Shown here: positions 17,993 to 27,557 of the stretch, one piece after another | Numbering within the stretch: the first letter of the stretch is position 1 | Layout of the letters: each line of letters opens with the position of its first letter | Source: JAJDIA01 sp031555145 | GTDB lineage: Bacteria > Bacteroidota > Bacteroidia > Bacteroidales > Tannerellaceae | Length of the DNA: 64,000 nucleotides | Reading direction: 5' to 3' | Assembly: GCA_031555145.1 (NCBI GenBank) | Contig: JAVBUR010000012.1 | Location: 7,223 to 71,222 of the forward strand | Program-made: the position numbers and the translations under genes | Notes under the pieces: generated by a model | What the model was told of the DNA's origin: nothing | What the model saw: the letters and a program-made list of their open reading frames with translations, nothing else | Database searches by the model: none

Positions 17993-20900
17993 ATGAAGAA
18001 AGGTTTCTATTATATACTATTCGTAGTTGTATCGGCTTGTTTGCTTGGATCGTGCAGTACGCAGAAAAACACCAAAGCAAGCCGCTTCTATCATTCGTTT
18101 ACTACCCGCTATAATATTTATTACAATGGCAAGGTCTCGTTCGACGAGTCGTTGGATGCGATGCAGAAAGGTTACCGGGAGAACTATTCCGAGCAGATCC
18201 TGATGTATCCGATCAGTGCACAGCCGAAAGACAAAGCGACACCAGGTGGGCCTTTCGACCGGGCGATCGAGAAGAGTAATAAAGCGATCAAGCTTCATTC
18301 CATCCAGGTAAAACCCATCAAGAAAGCCGGATGGCGAAGCAATCCCAAAGAGGTTGCACTACAGGCACAGGAAGAATACAACCCGTTCCTGAGAAACAGT
18401 TGGCTGATGCTGGGACAAGCACAGTTCTACAATGCAGACTTCCTGCAGGCATCCGCCACCTTCTCTTATATTTCCCGCCATTATGCGACGGATGAGGTCG
18501 TGGCTTCCGAAGCACGGATCTGGCAGGCGCGCTGTTACTCCGAGATGGGCTGGTTCTATGAATCGGAAGATGTGTTGAATAAACTGAACATCAATGGAAT
18601 CCCGAAAGTTAATCTCAATACGTATGCAGCGGTGAATGCCGACCTGTTGATCAAGGAAGGAAAGTTTGAAGAAGCGATCCCCGACCTACAGACTGCCATC
18701 AAAGCCGAAAAGAATAAACTCCAGCGGACACGTATGAAGTACTTGCTGGGACAACTCTATACCACACTTGGATTAGACGGACTGGCCTATACGCAGTTCG
18801 GGCAGGTGGTATCGGCCAGTCCGCCTTATGAGTTGGAATTTGCCGCCCGTATCCGCCAGTCGGAAGTGTTTGCCGGCGGGAATTACCTGAAAGAGGTGAA
18901 GAAGCTGGAACGGATGACCAAAAGCGAGAAAAACAAGGAACTGCTCGATCAGGTCTACTACGCCATCGGGAATATGTACCTGAACCGCGAAGATACGGTC
19001 AACGCCATTCATAACTATCGCCTCGGGATTGAGAAGAGTACCCGGAACGGGCTGGACAAAGCCATCTGCCAGATCAAACTGGGGGATATCTATTTTACAC
19101 AGCGCGACTATATCAATGCTCAACCCTGCTACAGCGGTGCGTTGTCAGCCATACAAAAAGAGCACAAAGACTATAAGCGGGTAGCCAAACTGTCGGAGAT
19201 ATTGGATGAGTTGGTGGTCCATGTAGAGGCCGTCCAATTACAGGACAGCCTGCAAACCCTGGCACGGATGCCGGAAGCCGAGCGGCTGGCCGTGATCGAC
19301 AAGATCATCGAAAAAGTCAAGAAGGAGGAAGAGGAAGCCAAGGCGGAAGCCGAAAAAGCGGCTTACCTTGCCCAGGCCGAAGCCAGCAACCAGGGTATCA
19401 ACCGGCCGGGAACGGAAACAGCCGTTGCCGCGTTGCCCACTACCGGAGGCGGTGCCTTCTATTTCTATAATCCACAGACCGTCGCACAGGGAAAGACACA
19501 GTTCCAACGCCTCTGGGGTCGCCGGGTACTGGAAGACAACTGGCGGAGAAACAACAAAACCATGTCTACCTTCGGCTCGATGGAAGCAGATATGGTCGCC
19601 GAACAGGCTGTCACTGATTCTACCGGAGTAGTCCAGGCAACAGTTGATGCTACCGATCAGCCGGAAGATATCTCAAATGATCCCAAGACCCGGGAGTTTT
19701 ATATCCAGCAATTACCGCTTACCCCAGAAGATGTGGAAGCGTCGAACATTATCATTGTGGATGGTCTCTACCAGATGGCGATGATCTATAAAGACCGGCT
19801 GGAAGACCTGCCCCTGTCGATCGAAGGATTCCAGACACTCGACAATCGCTTCCCCGAGAATGAACACCTGCTCGAAAGCTACTACCAGATCTACCTGATG
19901 GCGCTTCGCCTCGAAGATATGGCATTGGCCAACGAATATAAGAACAAGCTGATCAATGCTTTCCCCGGCAGCGACTACGCCGTGGCAGTGGCCGACCCGA
20001 ACTATCTGTACAATATCAGCATGATGGATCAGGTGCAGGACTCCGTCTATCAGCGCACCTACCAGGCTTACCTGGATGGCAATGTAGACGAGGTACGGAA
20101 GAACTTCCGGACAATGAGCGAAAAGTATCCGCTGGCCAAGCTGATGCCCAAGTTCATGTTCCTGGACGCATTGACCAATGTGCAGACCGGCGATGTGGAA
20201 GGATTTAAGACGACGCTGAAAACGCTGATCGATAAATATCCGGATGCCGACGTAACCGAGCTGGCGGGTGAGATGTTGAAAGGTGTCCTCCGTGGCCGTA
20301 CCCTCGTGCAGGGGAATGTACGCGGCATGACCTGGAATATGCGCTTTGGTGGAGAAGGCGAGATTTCAGCGGCCGACTCGGCAAGGGTATTCAGCCCGGA
20401 AACGAATGTCCCCTATCGGATGATGATGCTCTATCCTACCGGAAGCCTGGATAAGAACTATCTGTTGTTTACCGTAGCTGCCTACAACTTCGCCAACTTT
20501 ATGGTGAAGGAATTTGATATGAATGTAGAAGAGAACGGGCCGGTAAGCATCCTGAGCATCGACGGTTTCTACAACTTCAATGAGGTGCTGCATTACTACA
20601 AGATGATCTATGGTAAAGACGGCTATGCCACTGCGCTGAGCAAAGAGGTGACCGTTATCCCGATTTCGCTCGACAACTACGAAACGCTGCTGCGCGGCAA
20701 AACGATCGACGAATATATCGATTTCTTCGAAGAACACTTTGCCGAGCTGGCTCCCGAAATGCTTGCCCGCTGGTCGGCACACCGCGAAGCGGATATGCTG
20801 GCTGCGGAAGAGGGACAAGCAACAGAACAGGGCACTGAACAGCCGGTCGAACAACCGATAGAGCAACCGGCACCCCAATCTACCGAGCAACCTGCTGCCC

Positions 20901-21484
20901 AGCAACAGCCCAGGCAAGAAAAAGAAGTTGTGACCGTCCAGCCGGATACCGTATTCAACGAACTTATCCTGCCGGATACCACCCTGATCCTGCCGCCTGC
21001 AGTACTCCCTGATGATACGTTGCAAACCGAGCCGCCTGCCACAACGGAAGAAGCCGTTTCGTCGCCTGACAGTATACCGGCTATGCCGACTCCGGTGGTA
21101 AGAAGAGATCTGACGCTCAAAGAAATAGAAGAGATACGCAAACGTGAAGCTGAAGTCGAAGCGATCCGCAAAGGGGAAGAAGCCGAGGTGGAACAAGCGA
21201 AAGAACAGTTGCTTAAAGAACAGAAAGCACAGGAAGAACTCGACCGTGCCACCCTTCTGAAGAAAAAGAAAGCCGAAGATGCGGCCAAGGAAAAAGCACG
21301 CGAGGAACGTGAAAAGCAACTGAAACGCGAACGCGCCGCCAAGGAAAAAGCCAGTGCCGAACTGCAGAAGCAGAAAGAACGCGACTACAAGGCACGCCTG
21401 AAGCAAAAGGAGAAAGAGCGCAAGCAGAAAGAAGCTGAATACCAAAAGAAGCTTCGCGAACGCGAAAAGGCGCGTAAGAAATAG
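17993..21484 (+). CDS. SprE/PorW-like TPR lipoprotein
   Basis: 1163 residues, with a lipoprotein signal ending LLGSC (Cys21). The N-terminal block TTRYNIYYNGKVSFDES is characteristic of SprE (Flavobacterium gliding) and PorW (Porphyromonas type IX secretion). A long array of TPR-like helices spans about 120-400 and 590-720, and a conserved region (FNEVLHYYKMIYGKDGYATAL) lies near 870. A low-complexity Glu/Pro/Gln stretch (about 935-1030) precedes a highly charged Lys/Glu/Arg coiled coil to the end. In T9SS species SprE links outer-membrane secretion proteins to the periplasm; in gut Bacteroidales its role is not established. No other T9SS gene is seen here. Confidence 0.85.
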   Translation: MKKGFYYILFVVVSACLLGSCSTQKNTKASRFYHSFTTRYNIYYNGKVSFDESLDAMQKGYRENYSEQILMYPISAQPKDKATPGGPFDRAIEKSNKAIKLHSIQVKPIKKAGWRSNPKEVALQAQEEYNPFLRNSWLMLGQAQFYNADFLQASATFSYISRHYATDEVVASEARIWQARCYSEMGWFYESEDVLNKLNINGIPKVNLNTYAAVNADLLIKEGKFEEAIPDLQTAIKAEKNKLQRTRMKYLLGQLYTTLGLDGLAYTQFGQVVSASPPYELEFAARIRQSEVFAGGNYLKEVKKLERMTKSEKNKELLDQVYYAIGNMYLNREDTVNAIHNYRLGIEKSTRNGLDKAICQIKLGDIYFTQRDYINAQPCYSGALSAIQKEHKDYKRVAKLSEILDELVVHVEAVQLQDSLQTLARMPEAERLAVIDKIIEKVKKEEEEAKAEAEKAAYLAQAEASNQGINRPGTETAVAALPTTGGGAFYFYNPQTVAQGKTQFQRLWGRRVLEDNWRRNNKTMSTFGSMEADMVAEQAVTDSTGVVQATVDATDQPEDISNDPKTREFYIQQLPLTPEDVEASNIIIVDGLYQMAMIYKDRLEDLPLSIEGFQTLDNRFPENEHLLESYYQIYLMALRLEDMALANEYKNKLINAFPGSDYAVAVADPNYLYNISMMDQVQDSVYQRTYQAYLDGNVDEVRKNFRTMSEKYPLAKLMPKFMFLDALTNVQTGDVEGFKTTLKTLIDKYPDADVTELAGEMLKGVLRGRTLVQGNVRGMTWNMRFGGEGEISAADSARVFSPETNVPYRMMMLYPTGSLDKNYLLFTVAAYNFANFMVKEFDMNVEENGPVSILSIDGFYNFNEVLHYYKMIYGKDGYATALSKEVTVIPISLDNYETLLRGKTIDEYIDFFEEHFAELAPEMLARWSAHREADMLAAEEGQATEQGTEQPVEQPIEQPAPQSTEQPAAQQQPRQEKEVVTVQPDTVFNELILPDTTLILPPAVLPDDTLQTEPPATTEEAVSSPDSIPAMPTPVVRRDLTLKEIEEIRKREAEVEAIRKGEEAEVEQAKEQLLKEQKAQEELDRATLLKKKKAEDAAKEKAREEREKQLKRERAAKEKASAELQKQKERDYKARLKQKEKERKQKEAEYQKKLREREKARKK

Positions 21485-21504
21485 CGTGCTACCGCAAAAA
21501 ACCA

Positions 21505-21512
21505 TACATTTG
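21505..21512 (+). promoter_or_regulatory. TAnnTTTG box for aroK
   Basis: TACATTTG, a full match to the -7 consensus, 16 bp before the aroK ATG and just after the stop of the SprE-like gene. Confidence 0.5.
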
Positions 21513-21528
21513 CAGAAAACGGTTTGTA

Positions 21529-22050
21529 ATGAAGCGCATCTTTCTGACAGGATATATGGGAGCCGGTAAAACGACGGTCGGAAAAGACCTTTCCAAACGG
21601 ATGGGTCTTTCGTTTATCGACTTGGATCTGTATATCGAAGGACGTTATCTGAAAAGCGTCCGTCAACTGTTTGAAGAAAAAGGAGAAGCGGCTTTCCGTG
21701 AGATCGAACGCCGTATGTTGCATGAAGTATCTACGTTTGAGGATATACTGATCTCTACCGGTGGTGGCGCCCCCTGCTATGCCGACAATATGGCTTTTAT
21801 GAATGAGCAGGGAACCACCGTTTACCTGAAGGTATCGGTCGACGAATTGGTCAAACGCCTCGAAATAGGTAAAGGAACCCGCCCTGTACTGAAAGGGCGT
21901 AAAGGAGACGAGCTGAAAGCCTTTGTGCAGGAAAGCCTGACCCTGCGCGAACCCTTCTATACACAAGCCACCATCATCCTTGATGCCGAAGTGATGCTAA
22001 CCGACACCGATGTGGCTACCATATCAAAAGCATTGGAAGAAAAATTATAA
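21529..22050 (+). CDS. aroK: Shikimate kinase
   Basis: Cytoplasmic kinase that phosphorylates shikimate at O3, the step before AroA. The Walker A loop is GYMGAGKTT (8-16). The shikimate-binding Asp/Arg residues are in FIDLDLYIE and FREIER, followed by ISTGGGAPC, and the lid region has the Arg of RPVLKGR. At 173 residues the length is normal. The alanine-dehydrogenase-like gene starts 3 bp after the stop, so the two should be co-transcribed from the box at 21505. Confidence 0.96.
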   Translation: MKRIFLTGYMGAGKTTVGKDLSKRMGLSFIDLDLYIEGRYLKSVRQLFEEKGEAAFREIERRMLHEVSTFEDILISTGGGAPCYADNMAFMNEQGTTVYLKVSVDELVKRLEIGKGTRPVLKGRKGDELKAFVQESLTLREPFYTQATIILDAEVMLTDTDVATISKALEEKL

Positions 22051-22052
22051 CT

Positions 22053-23264
22053 ATGGATACAGCCGGAAGCAAACAAACACAAGGAGCCTATATCCCACAG
22101 GAATTGTTGCTTGAACTAAACAAGACAGGGAACCAGCTACATATCGGTATCCCGCGTGAAATAGATGAGTGTGAACGCCGCCTGGCATTGACACCCGAAG
22201 CGGTAGATATACTGACCGGTTGCGGCCACCGTGTATGGATTGAGACGGGCGCCGGGTTAGGAATCAACTATTCGGACAACCATTATGCCGAATCGGGCGC
22301 AGAGATTATGCAGACGGCTGCCGAAGTTTACCAGGCGGATATCATACTCAAAATACTACCGCCAACGGTGGAAGAAGTGGCGTTGATGAAACCCCGCAGT
22401 TCCCTGCTCTCCATGTTGCAACTCCGTTCCCTTTCGCAGGAAGCCTTCGAACTGATGATGGCCAAGCGCATCAATGGGATCGCCTATGAACTGATTGCCG
22501 ACGAACAGCGCAAACTGCCCGTCATGACCGTTATATCCGAGATCGAAGGAACAGCCGCGATCACGATCGCTTCCGAAATGCTGAGCAATACCCTGGGAGG
22601 GAAAGGTATCCTGCTGGGAGGTATCCCGGGCGTATCGCCTACCGAGGTGGTAATCATTGGTGCAGGCAGCGCCGGAACCGTAGCCGCCCGTGCCGCCCTT
22701 TCATTGGGAGCCAGTGTGAAGGTGTTTGACGATGATATCAACAAATTGCGTACCATCCAACTGACCTTGGGGCAAGGGTTGTTCACGTCCACTTTTCATC
22801 CGAATGTGCTGCATAACGCGTTCCTCACTGCCGATGTGGTGATTGGCGCCATGCGCTATATCAATACCAATAAGCGGTATGTGATTGCCGAAGAACTGAT
22901 CCGTTCCATGAAACGGGGGGCGCTGGTGATCGACCTCCGCATGAGCCAGGGAGGATGCTTCGAAACCACCTGCGGCCTCTCCTCTTCCGATCCCGGCATC
23001 TTCGAGCAATTCGGTATCCTGCATTACTGCAAGCCGAATATCAGTAACCGGGTAGCCCGCACCACCTCCATGGCGTTGAGCAATATCTTTATCCCGACAC
23101 TGATACAACTGAGCGACCTGGGAACGATACAGGCCATGATCAAGAGTATGCCCGGCATTAAGGCGGGCGTATATATGTATGCCGGCAAGCCGGTCAACGA
23201 GTACGTCGCCAGTCATTTTAACATGCGATTCAACAATATTGATATATATTTGGCAGCATTTTAG
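22053..23264 (+). CDS. Alanine dehydrogenase/transhydrogenase-fold protein, catalytic residues altered
   Basis: 403 residues with the AlaDH/PntA fold: an N-terminal domain starting IGIPREIDECERRLALTP and a Rossmann NAD-binding motif GAGSAG (203-208). True alanine dehydrogenases have a catalytic Lys in VKxKEP and His in YLHLA. Here the aligned segments read LKILPP and MLQLRSL, so the Lys position appears to be Leu and the His position Gln123. The Arg of the first motif is kept. It is usually annotated as alanine dehydrogenase in Bacteroidales, but the changed residues make that reaction doubtful; another NAD-dependent role is possible. Translated directly behind aroK (3-bp gap). Confidence 0.75.
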   Translation: MDTAGSKQTQGAYIPQELLLELNKTGNQLHIGIPREIDECERRLALTPEAVDILTGCGHRVWIETGAGLGINYSDNHYAESGAEIMQTAAEVYQADIILKILPPTVEEVALMKPRSSLLSMLQLRSLSQEAFELMMAKRINGIAYELIADEQRKLPVMTVISEIEGTAAITIASEMLSNTLGGKGILLGGIPGVSPTEVVIIGAGSAGTVAARAALSLGASVKVFDDDINKLRTIQLTLGQGLFTSTFHPNVLHNAFLTADVVIGAMRYINTNKRYVIAEELIRSMKRGALVIDLRMSQGGCFETTCGLSSSDPGIFEQFGILHYCKPNISNRVARTTSMALSNIFIPTLIQLSDLGTIQAMIKSMPGIKAGVYMYAGKPVNEYVASHFNMRFNNIDIYLAAF

Positions 23265-23296
23265 CGTATTTTACCAACATCCGCAGGGTAAATACT

Positions 23297-23304
23297 TACC
23301 TTTG
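23297..23304 (+). promoter_or_regulatory. TAnnTTTG box for the 2-oxoacid oxidoreductase operon
   Basis: TACCTTTG, a full match to the -7 consensus, 42 bp before the alpha-subunit ATG. Confidence 0.55.
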
Positions 23305-23346
23305 CAGACAATTTGAACATATAAAAGCGATAAGCTAAAAGTAGTT

Positions 23347-25200
23347 ATGGCAGATCAAACAAAAGTAACCACTTTGGAAAAAGTGGTAGTCCGTTTCTCG
23401 GGAGACTCCGGGGACGGTATGCAGTTAAGCGGTACGATCTTTTCCAACCTCTCGGCTATCTTCGGAAATGAGATATCTACATTTCCCGACTTCCCCGCCG
23501 AGATCCGCGCCCCACAGGGATCACTCAGTGGCGTATCGGGTTTCCAGGTTCATCTGGGCTCGCGCAACGTGATGACTCCGGGCGACAAAGCAGATGTACT
23601 GGTGGCTATGAATCCGGCAGCCTTGAAGGTCAATGTAAAGACCCTCAAGCCCAATGCCATAGTGATTATCGACACTGATTCGTTCGAGAAGAGTGATTTG
23701 GACAAAGCCCAATTCAAGACCGACGATCCGTTCACGGAATTAGGCCTTACCTCCGTTCAGGTGGTAGCGGCTTCTATTTCTACGATGGTACGCGACGGTT
23801 TGGAAGCGTTTGGGTTAGACCACAAAGCAGCCGTCCGTTGCAAGAATATGTTTGCACTCGGTCTCGTGTGCTGGTTGTTCGAACGTCCGCTCGAAGGCGC
23901 CATGCACATGCTGCAAAATAAGTTTGCCAAGAAACCGACTATCGCCCAGGCCAATATCAAGGCGCTGACCGATGGCTACAACTACGGTCACAATATCCAG
24001 GCCAGCGTATCTACCTACCGCATCGAAACGAAGAAAGCCGAACCGGGTTTCTATATGGACGTCAACGGTAACAAGGCTACGGCCTACGGTTTGATCGGCG
24101 CTGCCGAAAAAGCAGGTTTGAAACTCTTCCTCGGCAGCTACCCCATCACACCTGCTACCGATATCCTCCAGGAACTGTCGGCACGTAAGGAACTGGGCGT
24201 AAAAGGACTTCAATTTGAAGATGAAATAGCCGGTATCTGTACCTCTATCGGCGCCAGCTTTGCCGGTAACCTCGCCGCTACATCGACTTCAGGCCCCGGC
24301 CTGGCGCTGAAAAGCGAAGCGATCGGCCTGGCAGTTATCGCCGAACTGCCCCTCGTAGTGGTGGATGTACAACGCGGAGGACCGTCTACCGGTCTGCCTA
24401 CCAAGAGCGAACAGACCGACCTGATGCAGGCACTATACGGACGTAACGGGGAAAGCCCTGCTGTCGTGATCGCCGCCTCTACGCCAACCGACTGCTTTGA
24501 TGCCGCCTTCTGGTCGGGCAAACTGGCTGTCGAGCATATGACGCCGGTCATCCTCTTGACCGATTCATTTATCGCCAACGGTTCTTCCGCCTGGAAGATA
24601 CCCAATATGGATGATTACCCCGCCATTACACCGCAATACGTGGATCAATATGAGGGTGACAAGCCTTGGAAACCGTATCGCCGCAATCCGGATAGCCTCG
24701 TACGTTACTGGGCAGTACCGGGTACGGAAGGATTCGCCCACCGTGTAGGTGGCCTTGAAAAGGATTACGATACCAGCGCCATCTCTACCGATGCCCTCAA
24801 TCACCAGAAGATGGTGGAAACACGTCAGGCAAAGATCGACAACATTGCCAATTTCATTCCCGAACAGGAAGTGATCGGAGATGCGGATGCCGACCTGCTG
24901 CTGGTAGGCTGGGGTGGTACCTACGGACACTTGTACGAAGCCATGGAAACCATGCGTGAAAACGGCAAGAAGGTAGCTTTGGCACACTTCAAGTTTATCA
25001 ACCCGCTACCGAAGAATACGGAAGACATCTTGCTCAAATATAAGAGAGTAGTGGTGGTGGAACAGAACAAGGGGCAGTTTGCCAACTTCCTCCGCAGCAA
25101 AATATCCGGATTCAATCCCTATAAGTTTAACCGCGTGAAAGGACAGCCGTTTGTGGTAGCAAGACTGGTTGAAGAATTCACCAAATTACTGGAGGCATAA
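23347..25200 (+). CDS. korA: 2-oxoglutarate:ferredoxin oxidoreductase, alpha (gamma-alpha fused) subunit
   Basis: 617 residues. The N-terminal gamma domain (about 10-195) carries FSGDSGDGMQLSG and FPAEIRAPQGSLSGVSGFQ. The alpha domain (about 225-617) has the pyrophosphate/CoA-side region and LGSYPITPATDILQEL. With the beta subunit it catalyses CoA-dependent oxidative decarboxylation of 2-oxoglutarate to succinyl-CoA with ferredoxin reduction, or the reverse carboxylation in anaerobes. The separate small ferredoxin subunit found in four-subunit versions is not present here. KorB starts 4 bp after the stop. The exact 2-oxoacid preference is inferred from the KorAB architecture. Confidence 0.92.
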   Translation: MADQTKVTTLEKVVVRFSGDSGDGMQLSGTIFSNLSAIFGNEISTFPDFPAEIRAPQGSLSGVSGFQVHLGSRNVMTPGDKADVLVAMNPAALKVNVKTLKPNAIVIIDTDSFEKSDLDKAQFKTDDPFTELGLTSVQVVAASISTMVRDGLEAFGLDHKAAVRCKNMFALGLVCWLFERPLEGAMHMLQNKFAKKPTIAQANIKALTDGYNYGHNIQASVSTYRIETKKAEPGFYMDVNGNKATAYGLIGAAEKAGLKLFLGSYPITPATDILQELSARKELGVKGLQFEDEIAGICTSIGASFAGNLAATSTSGPGLALKSEAIGLAVIAELPLVVVDVQRGGPSTGLPTKSEQTDLMQALYGRNGESPAVVIAASTPTDCFDAAFWSGKLAVEHMTPVILLTDSFIANGSSAWKIPNMDDYPAITPQYVDQYEGDKPWKPYRRNPDSLVRYWAVPGTEGFAHRVGGLEKDYDTSAISTDALNHQKMVETRQAKIDNIANFIPEQEVIGDADADLLLVGWGGTYGHLYEAMETMRENGKKVALAHFKFINPLPKNTEDILLKYKRVVVVEQNKGQFANFLRSKISGFNPYKFNRVKGQPFVVARLVEEFTKLLEA

Positions 25201-25203
25201 CTC

Positions 25204-26217
25204 ATGGAAGAAACAACAACATATCAGGCAAAAGATTATAAGAGCGACCAGTACGTACGCTGGTGCCCGGGCTGTGGAGACCACGCCGTATTGAATTGCG
25301 TACACAAAGCCATGGCCGAGTTAGGTGTAGATCCGAAAGACATTGCCGTGATCTCCGGTATCGGCTGCTCGTCGCGTCTGCCCTATTATATGAATACGTA
25401 TGGCTTCCATACCATCCATGGACGTGCCGCAGCAATTGCCACTGGCGTAAAGACCGCCCGCCCCGACCTCAGCGTATGGGTGATGACCGGCGATGGCGAC
25501 TGCCTGGCCATCGGTGGTAACCATTTTATCCACGCCGTGCGCCGGAATGTGGATATGAATATCGTGCTTTTCAACAACAAGATATACGGATTGACCAAAG
25601 GACAGTACTCGCCCACGTCAGATCGTGGCGTAGTAACGAAGAGCTCACCTTTCGGAACGGTCGAAGAGCCGTTTATCCCCGCCGAGTTAGCGATGGGTGC
25701 CCGGGGTAACTTCTTTGCCCGTGTGATTGATGTCGACCTGAAGAACACCACCGAAGTGCTGGCCGACTCGGCACGCCACAAAGGCTGTTCCGTGGTAGAA
25801 GTATTGGTGAACTGTGTCATCTTCAACGATGGTATCCACCGTCATCTGTCGGAAAAGGAACACCGTGCCGACCGTACCATCTTCCTCCGCCATGGTGAAA
25901 AGATGGTCTACGGAAAGAACAGCGACAAGGGTATCGTGCTCGAAGGCCTCAAGCTGAAAGCCGTTACGATTGGTGAAGACGGGTATACGCTGGACGATAT
26001 ACTGGTACACGATGCGCATGAGAAAGACATCACCCTGCATATGATGCTGGCGTTGATGGGCGACGACATGCCGATCGCTATCGGTGTGATCCGCGATATC
26101 GACGCTCCCTGCTACGACCAGGCAGTGACGGAACAGATCGAAGCCGTACAGGCGAAGAATCCGATCCGCAAACTGAACGACCTGCTGATGAGCGGTGAAG
26201 TCTGGGAAGTGAAATAG
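25204..26217 (+). CDS. korB: 2-oxoglutarate:ferredoxin oxidoreductase, beta subunit
   Basis: 337 residues. An N-terminal cysteine motif, RWCPGCGDHAVL (Cys20, Cys23), helps bind the 4Fe-4S cluster. The thiamine-diphosphate motif begins GDGDCLAIGGNHFIHA and closes with LFNNKIYGLTKGQ, which binds Mg2+ and the diphosphate. It works with the preceding alpha subunit in the cytoplasm. The 4-bp gap implies strict co-translation. A secreted C1 peptidase gene follows after 21 bp and may share the transcript. Confidence 0.94.
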   Translation: MEETTTYQAKDYKSDQYVRWCPGCGDHAVLNCVHKAMAELGVDPKDIAVISGIGCSSRLPYYMNTYGFHTIHGRAAAIATGVKTARPDLSVWVMTGDGDCLAIGGNHFIHAVRRNVDMNIVLFNNKIYGLTKGQYSPTSDRGVVTKSSPFGTVEEPFIPAELAMGARGNFFARVIDVDLKNTTEVLADSARHKGCSVVEVLVNCVIFNDGIHRHLSEKEHRADRTIFLRHGEKMVYGKNSDKGIVLEGLKLKAVTIGEDGYTLDDILVHDAHEKDITLHMMLALMGDDMPIAIGVIRDIDAPCYDQAVTEQIEAVQAKNPIRKLNDLLMSGEVWEVK

Positions 26218-26238
26218 CCTATAAGTAAATGTAATACC

Positions 26239-27408
26239 ATGAGAACACACCTTATGATCTGTGCGCTGCTTCTATCCGCAGGCAGCGCATTCGCACAGGG
26301 ATACAAGTTTACGGATGTACAAAGGTTGCCGGCTACTCCGGTGAAGAACCAGGCATCGACTGGTACCTGCTGGTGCTTTGCCACCGTCTCGTTTCTTGAA
26401 TCGGAGCTGATCCGGACGGGTAAGGGTGAGTACGATCTGTCGGAAATGTTTATCGTCCGCCAGAAGTACATGAACCAGTTGCAAGACAATTACGTTCGTA
26501 AAGGAGAAGGTAATATCGGGCAGGGCAGCCTCGGACATTCGGTGAAGAATGCCGTACGCCAGGTCGGCCTTGTACCGGAGGAAGTGTATACGGGTCTCAA
26601 TTACGGCTCCGCCTATCACAACCACAGTGAGATGGAAGCCTATATGGCGGCCATTGCCAACACGGCGGTGAAGATGAAAAAGCGCAGTCCACAGTACTAC
26701 GAGTTGATCGACAACCTGTTCGACACCTACCTGGGCAAGCTGCCGAAAACATTCACTTACAAGGGCACCGAATATACGCCGCAATCCTTTGCCGCCTCCC
26801 TGGGGCTGAATATGGACGATTACATCGAGCTGACCAGCTTCACCCATCATCCGTATTACGTGAAGTTCGACGTGGAAGTACCCGACAACTGGGAACACCA
26901 GTTGATGTATAACCTCCCGCTCGACGAATTGATCGATGTGATGAACCATTCCCTCAAGGCCGGTTATACCGTATGCTGGGATGGCGACGTGAGCGAAAAA
27001 GGCTTCTCCTACACCAATGGTGTAGCCATCAACCCGGAAGTAAGCAACGTTGACAGCTACGCCACGACCGACCGTGCCCGTTTCGAAAAGATGAATCCCA
27101 ACCAACGGTTGGAAGAAGTCTATAAGTACGAACGCCCCTATCCGGAGGTCAAGGTAACACCGGAGATACGCCAGGCCGGCTACGAAGCCTTTGTGACGAC
27201 AGACGACCACCTGATGCACATCACCGGTATCGTCAAAGACCAGAACAGTACCCCATACTACATTACCAAGAACTCTTGGGGTACGGAACGCAACGCCTTT
27301 GCCGGTTATCTCAACATGTCCGAAAGCTACGTCCGCGCCAAGACCATCTACATCATGGTCCACAAAGACGCCATCCCCCAAGCCACAAAGGCGAAATTGG
27401 GGTTGTAA
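26239..27408 (+). CDS. Secreted C1B family cysteine peptidase (aminopeptidase C/bleomycin hydrolase-like)
   Basis: 389 residues with a clear signal peptide (1-20, GSAFAQ). The catalytic Cys44 lies in VKNQASTGTCWCFAT, the His in DDHLMHITGI and the Asn in ITKNSWGTERNAFAGY. This is the order of papain-like C1B enzymes. Cytoplasmic PepC proteins have about 440-460 residues and no signal, so this is a shorter, exported relative likely acting in the periplasm or at the surface. The mature protein starts almost at the catalytic domain, so there is no inhibitory propeptide. Confidence 0.9.
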   Translation: MRTHLMICALLLSAGSAFAQGYKFTDVQRLPATPVKNQASTGTCWCFATVSFLESELIRTGKGEYDLSEMFIVRQKYMNQLQDNYVRKGEGNIGQGSLGHSVKNAVRQVGLVPEEVYTGLNYGSAYHNHSEMEAYMAAIANTAVKMKKRSPQYYELIDNLFDTYLGKLPKTFTYKGTEYTPQSFAASLGLNMDDYIELTSFTHHPYYVKFDVEVPDNWEHQLMYNLPLDELIDVMNHSLKAGYTVCWDGDVSEKGFSYTNGVAINPEVSNVDSYATTDRARFEKMNPNQRLEEVYKYERPYPEVKVTPEIRQAGYEAFVTTDDHLMHITGIVKDQNSTPYYITKNSWGTERNAFAGYLNMSESYVRAKTIYIMVHKDAIPQATKAKLGL

Positions 27409-27435
27409 GGGGGGCAGGAATTACGCGTTATATGT

Positions 27436-27475
27436 AGACCCGTGCCAGGCAAACTGCCTTGACACGGGTCTTTCA
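27436..27475 (+). terminator. Terminator after the C1 peptidase gene
   Basis: AGACCCGTG (27436-27444) pairs with CACGGGTCT (27463-27471), with a second inner AGGC/GCCT stem, followed by TTTC. It separates the core block from the polysaccharide locus. Confidence 0.7.
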
Positions 27476-27500
27476 TGCGGAAGAAATCTACCATCAGAAG

Positions 27501-27529
27501 TTGCCCATTTGAAATTTGTGTTAACTTTG
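27501..27529 (+). promoter_or_regulatory. Promoter of the ECF sigma gene
   Basis: The -7 box TAACTTTG (27522-27529) has a TTG at 27501-27503, 18 bp upstream. The predicted transcript start (about 27536) lies about 20 bases before the TTG start codon of the sigma gene and so supports that start. Confidence 0.5.
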
Positions 27530-27557
27530 CCTTGTTAACGTAAGTCAGATTGTACAG

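Noticed and set aside
20366..21505. 379-codon minus-strand frame opposite the SprE-like gene
   Set aside because: It is the mirror of the Lys/Glu-rich coiled coil, giving Phe/Leu-rich translation; no homology or promoter.
26272..27381. 369-codon minus-strand frame opposite the C1 peptidase
   Set aside because: Shadow frame of a gene with clear catalytic motifs on the plus strand; it also lacks signal, domains and a promoter.
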